This document shows, piece after piece, positions 22,181-33,929 of a DNA stretch of 64,000 nt. This DNA comes from Mesostigma viride. Its lineage: Eukaryota > Streptophyta > Mesostigmatophyceae > Mesostigmatales > Mesostigmataceae. The stretch covers positions 1 to 64,000 of the forward strand of contig RPFO01000503.1 in NCBI GenBank assembly GCA_009746045.1, read 5' to 3'. The translations under genes and the position numbers were made by a program. The first letter of the stretch is position 1; each line of letters begins with the position of its first letter. Under the pieces are notes generated by a model, which did not search any database, had not been told where the DNA came from, and worked only from the letters and a program-made list of their open reading frames with translations.

Positions 22181-22411
22181 TTACTTTAGGAGTGCCCTGA
22201 AAACCGGCCCCGTCCCAACGGAGCAAGAGGGGTGAACACAAACAGGCCGCCAAGATGCAGGAGCACTGACCATGACAGAAATCGAAAGGAAATTAGGAAG
22301 GGAAAGGGAACTCCAGGAATGGAGCGCATTGACTGACAAATATAAAGTGATAAATGTGTTGGATGTTGGATGCACCTTACCATAAAATACAAAACATAAA
22401 GTAAGGTGGGC

Positions 22412-22565
<154 letters not shown>

Positions 22566-23134
22566 ATATTTCCCGCTCTTCAGTTTTTCTTTCAGAGATA
22601 AAGAACTGAAGAGCACAAAACATGTTATACATTACATAGTGCACCGTACATGAAGACACGAAGGTCAGATTGTCGAGCTTACCGCTCCGCATCGTGGGTA
22701 TGCAGCCTGTGGAAGGGATGGCGGACCATCAGCGGTAGTAGACTACGCGTAACACTTGCGACATACAACCGAGGGTGCCTACACCGTACTTGGCAAGCAA
22801 GGAGCCATTTGAATCGCGTCTGACAGAGACGCAGATGCATGCGTGGCGTGATGAAGAGATCGAAAAGTAAGATGACAGACATCTTGGGTGCTCACGCAGG
22901 CGCTCACCAGCGAAAAGTGGACCCTGGTAGGTCGCGTTCAGCGTCGGCCATACCCTGCCAGAGGTTGGCCGAGTAGGGAACACGGCTGGGGGTCACCCCT
23001 AGGACCTTGTAGACAACCTCGCTGCGGTTGAAGCACGGGCACCCTGTGGGGGTGACCGGGGCCACGCCAGGGTCCCCGCACACCGGATAGCCTTCCGTGC
23101 GGCAGACCTCGCGTTGCATCGTGGCGTCCGTCAC

Positions 23135-24307
23135 CTGATTTTGGGGTGGGGGGGGGGAGTCCATGGCAGACAGGTGCTACCGTGCATGAGATTTCTATTA
23201 AGGACATTGGTGCAATAGCAGTTGTTGTGGGTGCAGGTGCAACGGTGGCGTTTGTGTACAGGCAGTCTTGTAGAGATGGTTAAGTGGCTATCTGTGGAGA
23301 TGGTGGGTGCGTTTTCTCAGAATGAGTGGGCGGCCAGGTGTCATGGTGAGTGGGTGGACTTTTCTTGCGACTGATGGAGAATGACCTCTGGCGTCCATTA
23401 TGGTACCCCTATTCAGAACATACAGGAAACAGATGCGGTAGAACTGCGCGGGAAAATAGTACAGTGCAGTAGTATAAAATAACCTTCAAGTGATAGCAGG
23501 ATTTAAGATACTACTGGGACTAGATATGGTAGCCTCTAGAATCACCGACACACGCCACCATCAAACCATGCACAGCAGCACGTTACCATACAAGACGGTA
23601 TTGTACTATCGGTCGGACTAGTATACTACGCTGCGATCGATGCCACAAAAGAGAGCCATGTACGAATAGATATTGTGATAGGTGTTGCATTATCGGTCGG
23701 ACTAGTAAACTACACTGCGATCGATGCCACAAAACAGAGCCATATACGAATAGATATTGTGATAGGTATTGTACTATCGGTCGGACTAGTATACTACGCT
23801 GCGATAGATGCCACAAAACAGAGCCATATACGAATAGATATTGTGATAGGTATTGTACTATCGGTCGGACTAGTATACTACGCTGCGATCGATGCCACAA
23901 AACGGAGCCATATTTCAGGCGATCATCGCACAACCACGGTCGATACCAAAGAAAAGATACTGCAGGGAGCGCCACAGCGAATGGGCGATAACATTTTGTG
24001 ATTCGGCCTGAGGCAAGAGCACATGGTAGTGAATAGAAACACCAGTCATGCCAGGGAGTACAGAATTGCAGACGTGCACCCACTGGGCAGAACAGGGTCC
24101 TGTAGCTTGGCATGTCAACCATACATATCTTCAGTGGCAGATATCGCGTGTGAAGTGGCAAAAGATGGCAGTACCCAGTGTAAGCTACGAGAAAACAAGC
24201 GACCCTGGCGCATCCTTGGATAGAATGCCTGGAAATTGACACAGATCCCGTGGATCGTGCACCCCAGGAATCAGCAGAGAAGCCAGCACTGACAAGCCAA
24301 CACCCAC
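23135..24307. repeat. intron 3 of paralogue A with 81-bp tandem repeats
   Basis: 23590-23925 contains about four copies of an 81-bp unit around CGGTCGGACTAGTATACTAC, ending in ATAGATATTGTGATAGGT. They do not resemble an exon edge. The flanks (23135-23589 and 23926-24307) hold nothing I can support as a gene. Confidence 0.85.
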
Positions 24308-25529
24308 CTCGCGCGCACCCTGCCCGTACACAGAGCACTCGGTTATGATATCTGACGTCACCATCTGGCCCGTCTGACGCTCCGCGGATGCCAGCGCCAG
24401 GCCCAGGAACCCCTGGGTGTAGTAATTGAAGTCCAGCGCCAGCACATTCCTGCCCGCACGCACGTCCTCGAGTATGTCCACCGAGGTCTCGTACACGACC
24501 ACTTTGACGCCGGCTTTGTGGCTGTCCGCAAGGCCCACACGGACACCCTTATACACCACAGAGTTGGGCACCACGATGGCAATCTCCCTGGCAGGAACCA
24601 AGGCAAACTCGCCGGCCATCTCAGCCACGTACTGTGTCAGGTCAAACACCACTGGCGCCCGCAGTTGACGCCGCCCTGACAGGCCCGACTCCTGGAATAC
24701 GTCCACCAGTCGGCCGCACTGCCGGTACCACGTCACCTCAGCGACATCGCTTGCGATGCACTCCAGGTGGGTGATGCCCAGGGAAATGAGGCGGGACGCC
24801 AGGGACGTCGCCACTTGGGCCATGTCGGGGCCGATGTAACGGATGCTGGCGTGGATGGGGCCTGTTGCGGGCTCCCGTTTCTGAAAGCCCTGGTACAGCT
24901 CTGGGTCGGCGCCCCCCACGATGTAGATGGGGATGCCTGCATCATTGGCTAGCGCCAGAGAGGGCAGCAGCTGCCATGGGGTGTGGAGGGAAGGGAACAT
25001 GAAAGCGGAGGGGGCGGAGGGGGGGGGCGATTAGGCGGGCTTGAGTAGCACGAAACGTGCACATCAGCGACACGGAAGCATGCCAGGTCATTGTAAAACC
25101 TCACCTAAGTAGTATCAGAGACAACCAAAAGCAAAGCAGAGCATCGGCGGACGGCATTCTGGTGCTTATCCTGTTGTCCCCGGCTCTCCCAGGTGGACTT
25201 CCCGATGCTATAGATCACCGCTGATGTTCCTGACCAGCTGCTTCTCCTCTGCAAGGTTCCGAAAAAAAAAGTGCAGTGTTCCTCTGCAAGGGTCTTTGTT
25301 TAGTTTGTGACAAGCAGAAACCCTGCCAGCTGAGCAGCCGCGAACCCTGAGGGACATGCGAGCAGCGGAGTAGAGTGGGAATGTTTACAGTAGAATGCAG
25401 AAAGATATTCTAAAACGTGAAAAGATGGACCCCTGGGAACTATTGAATGTAAAGAAACTTTCAAACAAAAAAATAATAAGAGCTAATGCGACCCTGAAAC
25501 CCTGAAACCATGAGTGCATGAATGCATAG

Positions 25530-25910
25530 ATGCATGAAACCATGAAACCATGAAACCATGAAACCATGAAACCATGAAACCATGAAACCATGAAACCATG
25601 AAACCATGAAACCATGAAACCATGAAACCATGAAACCATGAAACCATGAAACCATGAAACCATGAAACCATGAAACCATGAAACCATGAAACCATGAAAC
25701 CATGAAACCATGAAACCATGAAACCATGAAACCATGAAACCATGAAACCATGAAACCATGAAACCATGAAACCATGAAACCATGAAACCATGAAACCATG
25801 AAACCATGAAACCATGAAACCATGAAACCATGAAACCATGAAACCATGAAACCATGAAACCATGAAACCATGAAACCATGAAACCATGAAACCATGAAAC
25901 CATGAAACCA
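25530..25910. repeat. (ATGAAACC)n 8-bp satellite in intron 2 (paralogue A)
   Basis: About 47 near-perfect copies of the octamer ATGAAACC. Because 8 is not a multiple of 3, it is open in three frames and gives spurious repeated peptides. It is followed at 25925-26110 by a degenerate AACAGCTTTAAC-type repeat. Confidence 0.95.
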
Positions 25911-26520
25911 AGAGCCAGCTGCCTGCAAGGAAAACGACAACAGCTATTACAACAGCTTTAAAAACAGAATCAGCAACAGCTTTGACAACAGCTTTAACAG
26001 CAGCTATAACTGTCAGCTTTAACAACAGTCTTAACAACAGCTTCACTAACAGCTTTAACAGAACGCAACAACAGCTTCAACAGCAGCTTTAACAGAACGC
26101 AGCAAGCCTTTACTAATGGGTCCCGACGTCACCCTACCATGAGGCAGACTGGCATGGCAGTGCGGCCACAAGCCTCGACGGCTGTTTGCTGCGGCAATCA
26201 AATGGTTGGTGGTAAATTATTTTGTTTACCAAGACCTGAGTTGAGCTTGCACCAGGCCACCAGCTGCATAGGATGAGACGGCTATATCCAGTTCCAGAAT
26301 GGCTCTGGACAACACTCATTATGCCAGATTAAGGGTTAAAACGTGGAGCCCGGGCCAAAAGGTGCCACAGAAATAGAACGCCTGGCCAACTTACTCTAGA
26401 CAAGTTGCATGGTCACTGTAATCCCCGTCGAGCCCTTACCACGTCACTGTAGAAGGTGGTGATGATCCCCGCCGTGTTTGCGGCGATCTCTTCATCAAGG
26501 AACGTGGTGGCCGCGATCAC

Positions 26521-27130
26521 CTGCGCGGCACAGGAATGCAGCGATAACATGCAAAAGTAGGAGCAGATCGAATCAAGGAACGCGGTGGCCTCGATCACCA
26601 GCGCAGCGTGGGCGAATAGATAGCGATAACATGCAAAAGTACAACCTTGATACAACCGTGTCTTATCAACCGTGCGATAAGGTAGAATACGTGGTATGGC
26701 TGCTTACTATCGTGACCTGGCATGTGGCATACATGCTCGCTACAGTGACCTGGCACGTGGCATAGCTGCTCGCTGCAGCCTGTGACCTGGCATGTGACAT
26801 ATAGCTGCTCGCTACAATGACCTGGAGCGTGGCATAGCTGCTCGCTACAGTGACCTGCCACGTGTTATAGCTGTGTGCGTGGCATGCGGGAATGATGAGC
26901 CGTCACGGATGTAGAGGCACATAGATAAAAGAATTGTTTATCAGTGAGGCACTTGTTGTACGTGGCCAGGGGGCAAACCAAATAACAAGTGAAGACAAGC
27001 TTGCGAGAACAGAGGCTTCAATAATGAGGTCCAGAATCAATGATATTTTTGGCCAGGTGGCGAACCAAATAACAAGCGAAGACATGCAGCTCACAAGAAC
27101 ACAGTCCAGAGGCACCAAGGCGAACAGAGT
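26521..27130 (-). repeat. intron 1 of paralogue A: exon 2 acceptor duplicate and two tandem-repeat blocks
   Basis: A copy of the exon 2 start (true GTGATCGCGGCCACC; copy GTGATCGAGGCCACCGC near 26605) lies about 90 bp upstream of exon 2, with similar flanks. 26695-26880 holds about five units around GCTCGCTACAGTGACCTGGC. 26940-27110 is a 115-bp unit repeated twice (around GGCCAGGTGGCGAACCAAAT). Confidence 0.75.
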
Positions 27131-27933
27131 TAGTCAATGACAATGTTTGGTGCGATTTATTAACACATAGAGGAGCTGTTTAGTGAAAAGACATGCTTGC
27201 ACCAAGGGACTTGTCGAAAAGAAAGAAGTCAAAGAACGGATACAAGAATGGAAGTATGGGTAATGCACTCATGATGGCTTTTGCCACCAGTTGACAAAAG
27301 GGTTAGTTTCCATCGATGCAACGCGTAGAGAGGGCGAGCCAGGCGGCTCATGCAAGCTTGAAGCGCAAAGCGGTTTGAACTCGGCACCCAAGTTCCAACT
27401 GCACAACCCACGCTATCGGCGTTGCAAGGGTATACCACAAGTACTAATAACATAATTAACTGTTTTAAAGCTGTTTACTCAGGCATTAAAAGCGTATAAT
27501 GTTGGCTCTGATAGCTTACCAAACGTCTGTCTGAAGATATCTCAAGTTTCCGAAAAACGCGTCATCTGCGAGATCTTATTGATGCTTGATAACGCAAGGC
27601 AGCTTAATTTTAGCGTCCTTAATCTCGTAGGCTCACCTGGAAGAAGTCGACGGGGATGAATTCGTTTACACGCACGTTTCTGTCCCGCATTGCTTGCTGG
27701 ATGCCAGCTCGCAACTGGAGTTCCATTTGCGTGGTCGCGGACTCACGAGTATGCATGGCAAAAGAAAAGGTAAGGTTTTGCCTGTTGAAGCAAGGGCAGA
27801 AGATTAAATCGGTTGAGCTGCTGAAGGCAGTACCGCTCATGTGCGCACCCACGCGTCCGACGTTGAGCATACTCCTGATACATCCAAGTAAAAGCAGGCC
27901 AATGCCGAATTTCATCTTGTCGCCGGGCGCCAT

Positions 27934-28904
27934 GTCTGGGTAACGTGGGACAAGTATAGTGGTTTCTGAATCAGGGGGAGAGTGTAAGAATATGATTCGA
28001 TTCTAGCCGGCCCTGATCCAGAGCCTGTAGATGATGTAACATTCATCATAAATAGAACCCATATTTCGTATTTTTACATATTCGAGACTTCTGGAGTCGA
28101 ATCGAAGTGGTTTGGCCACTGCGCTAGCCGATTTCAACAGTATTCCCGGTAGGTTAGCTACCCTCCCGGCGATGTGGCCCCCAAATGCGATCAGACGTCC
28201 TGCTCGTTTAATTAAATCTATTAATTAATAAGTTTGCGGTAAATTACGCCAATAGTGTTATCACTGTTATGGTGACTGGTGAGGGGTGCGACTTGCGAGT
28301 GCACGTGGGCAGGTTTTGCCATCAGAATAATTCACCCCTGACAACTGCCAGTATCGCCATATTCTTTTATGTTCAGTTCAGTTCAGTTCAGTTCAGTTCA
28401 GTTCCGTTCAGTTCCGTTCAGTTCAGTCGGACCACCGGCGCGGGAATAAACTCTTGCGGGAGTTAACTCAACTCAACGCCGGTCAAAGCCCGGCAGAGCT
28501 GCCGTCCTGCCGATATCTCAGAAATATATTCCGCATCAGGTTTAAGATCCTACCGCTCTCCGGGTAAATGGGTATAAGAATATCCCTACATGTAAAGACC
28601 ACATACAGGTAAAGAGGTACCACGTATCGACCAGCTGGTTACACCGTCCGCATTGTTAATTTTAATTCGGTTCAGCCGAAAGGCCCTTCGGAATCAGATA
28701 ATTACGTTTTATTGGTTGGAAGAAGAAGTCGACCCGTCCAATTAATTAATTATTAGTTTGTTTGTTTGGTTACCGAACAACCGTTGAACTGGCTGCGCAA
28801 TTACTCTTTGTTTATTTGGTATAACCCAGCCGGCAGCACTGCTGTGCAGAAACTCTCTATTGGCCGAAAGTTCGTGGTCTGGCACGGCAAATGTGCTTCT
28901 TAGC
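27934..28904. other. 5' flank of paralogue A; (GTTCA)n; no gene seen
   Basis: This lies between the first ATG of the minus-strand cyclase and the palindrome. It is moderately AT-rich, with a (GTTCA)n run at 28371-28428 and short TTAATTAA blocks like LINE tails. It should contain the promoter of paralogue A, but I see no convincing core element. Confidence 0.4.
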
Positions 28905-31745
28905 TTGACACAGAGATTGCAAGCCTTCTTCAGTGCTTCTTCTTAGAGTTTTTGTAAACATCAGTCACTGATTTCTTCAGACGATGCGCAAGGCTGGGAT
29001 GCGCAAGGCTGGGAATGCGCAAGGCTGGGCGCGGCGCAGCGTGCGCAAGGCTGGCGTGCGCAAGGCTGGGGAGTGCGCGGGCGTAACAACGTTAAGGCAG
29101 GCCAGGCGCAGGCACGTAAAAACACGGGCGACGGGCCATGGGCCACGGGCCACGCGTCGGCCGTCGGCCCAGCCATTCCTGCATTTTAGGAACGTTGCCG
29201 GGCACAAAATTCAAATTCTGGTGCGGCATGGCTGCGGCAGCTACCTGGCCCGGGCTGGCCGACGTTGGCATGGACGACTGTCAAGAAAGAGTTCATCTCG
29301 CTTGGGTAAGCTGCGGTTGTTTCGTCTGGGCGCTCTTCCCATTTTATTGCTAACGGGTCGATTTACTTACCCAACGTTTCCATCCAGGGCAGAAATGCCA
29401 ACGACTTTTCAGTCGGCCACTTCCATTTTTTACCCACTTCGAGTCGTAACGTCATCCAAGGAATACTTTACCCTCTGTATTCCGGCCTGTCTCCTTCTAT
29501 TTCGCAGGAACCCTTCGCTTCTGGTTGGCGTTCCTGCACTGCAGGCAGGCTGCAGTCTCTACCGCTGCATTTTTTTGTAAGTACTTCGGTTGGGAAGTTC
29601 GTCTAACGTTTTTCCATCGACTGTCCTGCTTCCAAGCCAGGCCGCGTCTCTACACTGTGTTTCCGTCAGCAACGGGATGGAGGTCCGGTTTTTCATGATC
29701 GGCAACCGTTTTGGTCACGTCATTTTCAGCAACACGCAACTGCCTCTGCCTTACACGCTGCGCTTTGTCGTCCTTCCGTCGGTTCGGGAAAGCTTCTTAC
29801 GTCTTTCCATTACATCATTACCGTCCAGGTAGTTTCTTACCATTTGCTTTCGGTCGGCAACGGGTCGGGAGCATATACAGTGGGTCATTATCCGCAATGC
29901 AGCTTCCCCCCTGTTTTCCCCACAGGCTCTCCCTGTATTTCCTTGGGGAACATCTTTGGATTAGCTCCCGTGCATCAAACGTGCATCAAGAACACATTTT
30001 TTAGGGAGACTTTGGCTGTTCGTGGGATGGGAAGCACTACTGTGCCCATGTTTTCCACTGCTTGATCTTGACTGCATACCCCACGCACCTGTCACCCACC
30101 TGACTTTTGCTAGTAGTTGCTGGATTTTTTCTTATAGCAGGTGCTGCGTGCTGGTGATTGACATTACGGTCGCCATTGCTTGCCAGTAATTCAAAGTTGC
30201 TTGAAATGGTCAGCATCACGGCCAAGTCTACGTTCAGATCCTGCTTGGAATTTGTGGCGGGCGTTTTCTGTATTGGATGAACGCCAGTTTTTGTGACAGT
30301 GTGATTGTGTATAGGAACAAGTTTGAAGCAACAGCACACGTAGCATATTCATACTCATATACATGCGCTTAATGTGAACGATGTAGCCTAGGGCGAAGAG
30401 CGTTGGTTTACACGACGACGTATTCAAAGTATAACTTCTGTAAACAAGTATCCATCTGCGTGTTTTAATTCATTTTGGCAGCCATGCATGTGCACAAGAG
30501 TACCAATTAATTATTCCTACACTAGGGGTCGATGTATTTAGCATTCACTTTGGCATTTACTGCGGCAATGCCATTACTCCGTGGCTCCCCAATGGGACAT
30601 GTATGTGTGTCTTGTTGTGTTGACAGCGTGTAATAAGTGTTGCAACGAACTAGGCAAGGGCTAATGGACTAAACTGTGACGGGCAGCACATTGATTGCCG
30701 CATCGAAGCCAAGAATCATTTAGCACTCGCAGTTAGGTATCGCCATGATGCAGAGAAATTGTTGTGGCCTGACCACTTGAGGCAGTGAGACAAGGTTGGA
30801 TGCCCTCCCAATCAGTGTATAGGGGTTGAAGGTTGTTTTATTGCCACCCATGTGATGCAATATACGTGTGCTTGATGAGTGGATGGATGGATGGATGGAT
30901 GGATGGATGGATGGATGGATGGATGGATGGATGGATGGATGGATGGATGGATGGATGGATGGATGGATGGATGGATGGATGGATGGATGGATGGATGGAT
31001 GGATGGATGGATGGATGGATGGATGGATGGATGGATGGATGGATGGATGGATGGATGGATGGATGGATGGATGGATGGATGGATGGATGGATGGATGGAT
31101 GGATGGATGGATGGATGGATGGATGGATGGATGGATGCATGGATGGATGGATGGATGGATGCATGGATGCATGGATGCATGGATGCATGGATGCATGGAT
31201 GCATGGATGCATGGATGCATGGATGCATGGATGCATGGATGCATGGATGCATGGATGCATGGATGCATGGATGCATGGATGCATGGATGCATGGATGCAT
31301 GGATGCATGGATGCATGGATGCATGGATGCATGGATGCATGGATGCATGGATGCATGGATGCATGGATGCATGGATGCATGGATGCATGGATGCATGGAT
31401 GCATGGATGCATGGATGCATGGATGGATGATTGGCTAACAAAGTGAGTGGTTGCGTGTCGTGCGCATGGTCATGTTAGTCCTCCTTGCCTCCCTATGAAA
31501 CTAAGGGTTGAGAAAGCAGGTTTGGGCTCGGCGGCTACCATATTGTAGTGACATGCACACACGGGCTGTTGGGAGCCACGGGGAAGAGAATATGAGAAAT
31601 CGGGTTAGCTTCGATTGCCAATTTGTAGCCATCCACTAAGCTGCTGTTTAGAATGGTAGGAATGCTTTTACACACTTTATACAGACGTCCACTTAAGCTA
31701 AATTTGGACTAATTGAGCTCTGAGACATCATGGTGGTGCCGGTCT
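28905..31745 (+). repeat. left arm of 8.2 kb palindrome
   Basis: This arm is the reverse complement of 33930-37105. The outer 1.9 kb (28950-30870) seems almost identical to its partner: several open frames translate identically, and I noticed only isolated changes (for example near 29400 and 30850). The inner 300 bp (31440-31745) differs at roughly one base in 17. The arms also differ in the length of the GGAT/ATGCATGG satellite. Open frames in the arm (for example 28984-29580) have no recognised domain and start with a degenerate tandem repeat, so I do not call genes. Confidence 0.95.
30879..31426. repeat. (GGAT)n then (ATGCATGG)n satellite in the left arm
   Basis: About 65 copies of GGAT (30879-31136) change abruptly into about 36 copies of the octamer ATGCATGG (31136-31426). 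The open frames here on both strands are by-products of the repeat. Confidence 0.97.
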
Positions 31746-32098
31746 ACACGATCATTTCTAGCTTTTCTCATTCTGTCATTTTTTGTTGGATGCAATATCA
31801 ATATTGTGTAGACACCTCACTTATGTTATGATTTGGCCATTATGGATTCAAGAAACACCTGCCATGATCCTCCATTTGGCAACACTCACGCCATGGTGAA
31901 CACCATTTTATTTTTTATTGCTTGATGACATTGGTTGAGATCACCTAGTAAGACAGTTGATGTTGTGGGCGGGGGGTGGGCAAGGATCTGGCACTCAGAC
32001 ATGTCTTTGGCCGGTGGGGTTACATGGGTGGCAAGAGGCAGATGCCTGTTTGGGCAAACCAATGTTGGTGCAGTTAATAGTAATTATATTGACTGGTT

Positions 32099-32365
32099 TT
32101 TCACTCCCTCTCTCCTCTTTGGACTGCCATGCAGAGCAAGAAGCGGTGGCAGAAGATTGTCAAGGCGCACACGCCCGACCCTGTGGGCAAGCCCCCTCCC
32201 CCCAAGCGGTGGAGGCGTTTTGATGAGTAGTGTAGTTAGGATTTTCTAGATAGCTTAGAGTTAGGATAGTTCGTTCACGCGGCTCCCTCCACCCCATCCA
32301 TCATGGAATATGTGCTACATGATCTCCCCACGGAGGCATGTTATAATTTAATTTACTTTAATTTA
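32099..32365 (+). mobile_element. LINE-A 3' end, 267 bp, 5'-truncated
   Basis: It starts within the last 35 codons of the LINE-A ORF (CTTTGGACTGCCATGCAG, then PKRW-type tail codons and the stop near 32228), continues through the 3' UTR and hairpin, and ends in the AATTT tail. A 13-bp target duplication ATATTGACTGGTT flanks it (32086-32098 and 32366-32378). Confidence 0.9.
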
Positions 32366-32699
32366 ATATTGACTGGTTATGTTGGTTTGCATAGACTACT
32401 CAAGTTTTGTTCCTTGTTGTGCGAGATCTCCCTTCCATTCATTCCATATCGACTTGCCATGCCTCCAGGTTGTCGAGGCCGGCAATGCATCTAGTGTAGG
32501 ATTGTATAGGTTACAATAAGACTTTTTCATGCAAGGGTACGTTTATGGATTCATGTCTATTAATTAATGAATGATTTTATGGATTTATGGGAGCATTAAT
32601 TAATTGAATCATGAATTTGCACGCAACTTTGTCACGTGAGCATGTATCCAAACAATGATTAATCATTTATCATCTGCCATAAGTCTGAATTTATTAAAC

Positions 32700-33900
32700 A
32701 ATTAATTAACAACATATATCTCCGTTGGGAGCTTATGTAACACATAGCCCTGAGTGGGGGCATATGGGTTTTAATACATCCTTAGCTACCACTTGCAGGT
32801 GAATTGAATTGTAACATAACTCCGTTGGGAGTATATGTAGCACATAGCCCTTGAGAGGGGGCATATGGCCTATCATACATCCTAAGCTACTTCCTGCAAG
32901 GGTGGGGATGTAAACAACACTTGCTCTAGGTGCACCAAGGCACCTGCACCCTCATGATGTATCGCGCTATGCTACTTGCAGGTGGGGGGGTGTAATCAGT
33001 CATAATGCTGTGCTCTTATTCTTTGCACACTGGTTTTCATGCACCCACGGTTGATGCCACCCTTTTTGCGTCTTCTGACCGAAACTGCATGTAAATGATC
33101 CAATTACAAATGGACTTGCGGATCAAGGCACTGGCCATAATTAATTACTTCATTAAATTTACTCACCATAGCTTGCATAGTCAAGGCTGAAACGCCCGAC
33201 CCTGTGGGCAAACCACCTCCCCCCAAGCGGAGGAGGCGTTTTGATGAGTAGGGTAGTTAGGACTTTTCTAGACTAGCTAGATTAGAGTTAGGTTAGTTCG
33301 ATTACGCGGCTCCTTCCACCCCACCCATCCATCAAGGAATATGTGCTACATGATCTCCCAACGGAGGCATGTTATAATTTAATAGCTTGCATTGATCAAA
33401 TTGAGTTGGCCACAGATTTAGTGTGCACAAGGGTCCACCTATTAAAAAAAAAGTCATATATTCTATATCTATTTTGCCCTAGCTCTACCCCAGGGGTCTT
33501 CTCTAGCTAGCATGCTTCGATCCGCCGTTTGCAAACACGCCGGCCCTTCCCCACTGGAGTCACTAGTCCTACATGACCTGAGCCCACTATTAATCAATTA
33601 ATTAGGAACATCACTCCGTTGGGAGTAAATGTCGCACATATCCCTGAGCAAGATCGAGAATTACTTAAAAACCATATCCCCCTTCTCAAGGAAAAAATTA
33701 AATTAAATTAAATTGGAACACATCTCCATTGGGAACACATGTAGCACATATCCCTGACAAGAGGCATTAATTAATTATTAATTAGGAACACGACTACGTT
33801 GGGAGTACATGTGGCTCATAGCCTGAGAAGGGGCATATGGTTGTCTCCTTGCTTTGGCCTTTTAATACATTCTGGGCTACTTCCTGCAAGGGTAGGATGT
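32700..33900 (-). mobile_element. cluster of about five tiny 3' ends of a third non-LTR/SINE-like family
   Basis: On the minus strand a common phrase, roughly CATATCC-type sequence, then CTCCCAACGGAG, then an AATTAATT tail, occurs near 32722, 32820, 33612, 33724 and 33793 (plus-strand core CTCCGTTGGGAG). The copies at 32820 and 33793 share a longer stretch around GCTACTTCCTGCAAGG and TGCTCTAGGTGCACCAAGG. It resembles the LINE-A 3' hairpin but is a separate family. Confidence 0.65.
33179..33381 (+). mobile_element. LINE-A 3' end, 203 bp, 5'-truncated
   Basis: It contains the last 20 codons of the LINE-A ORF (from ACGCCCGACCCTGTGGGCAA), the 3' UTR and a very short tail. The 11-bp direct repeat ATAGCTTGCAT flanks it (33168-33178 and 33382-33392). 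Confidence 0.9.
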
Positions 33901-33929
33901 AAACTACACCTGCTCTAGGTGCACCAAGG

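Larger units (their letters stand above)
31746..33929. other. spacer of the palindrome, with truncated LINE 3' ends
   Basis: Single-copy relative to the arms. It contains two short LINE-A insertions (plus strand) and about five copies of the 3' end of another family in minus orientation. The intervening AT-rich sequence shows no gene. Confidence 0.7.

Noticed and set aside
25385-26046. Open frames of MVSWFHGF repeats
   Set aside because: A by-product of the ATGAAACC octamer, inside an intron of the cyclase gene.
28371-28428. (GTTCA)n run as a regulatory element of the divergent promoters
   Set aside because: It is a simple microsatellite without evidence of function; no matching run is present upstream of paralogue B.
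28984-29580. 198-codon open frame in the palindrome arm (and its mirror at 36423-37019)
   Set aside because: It begins with a degenerate ATGCGCAAGGCTGGG repeat, has no domain and is conserved only because the arms are near-identical.
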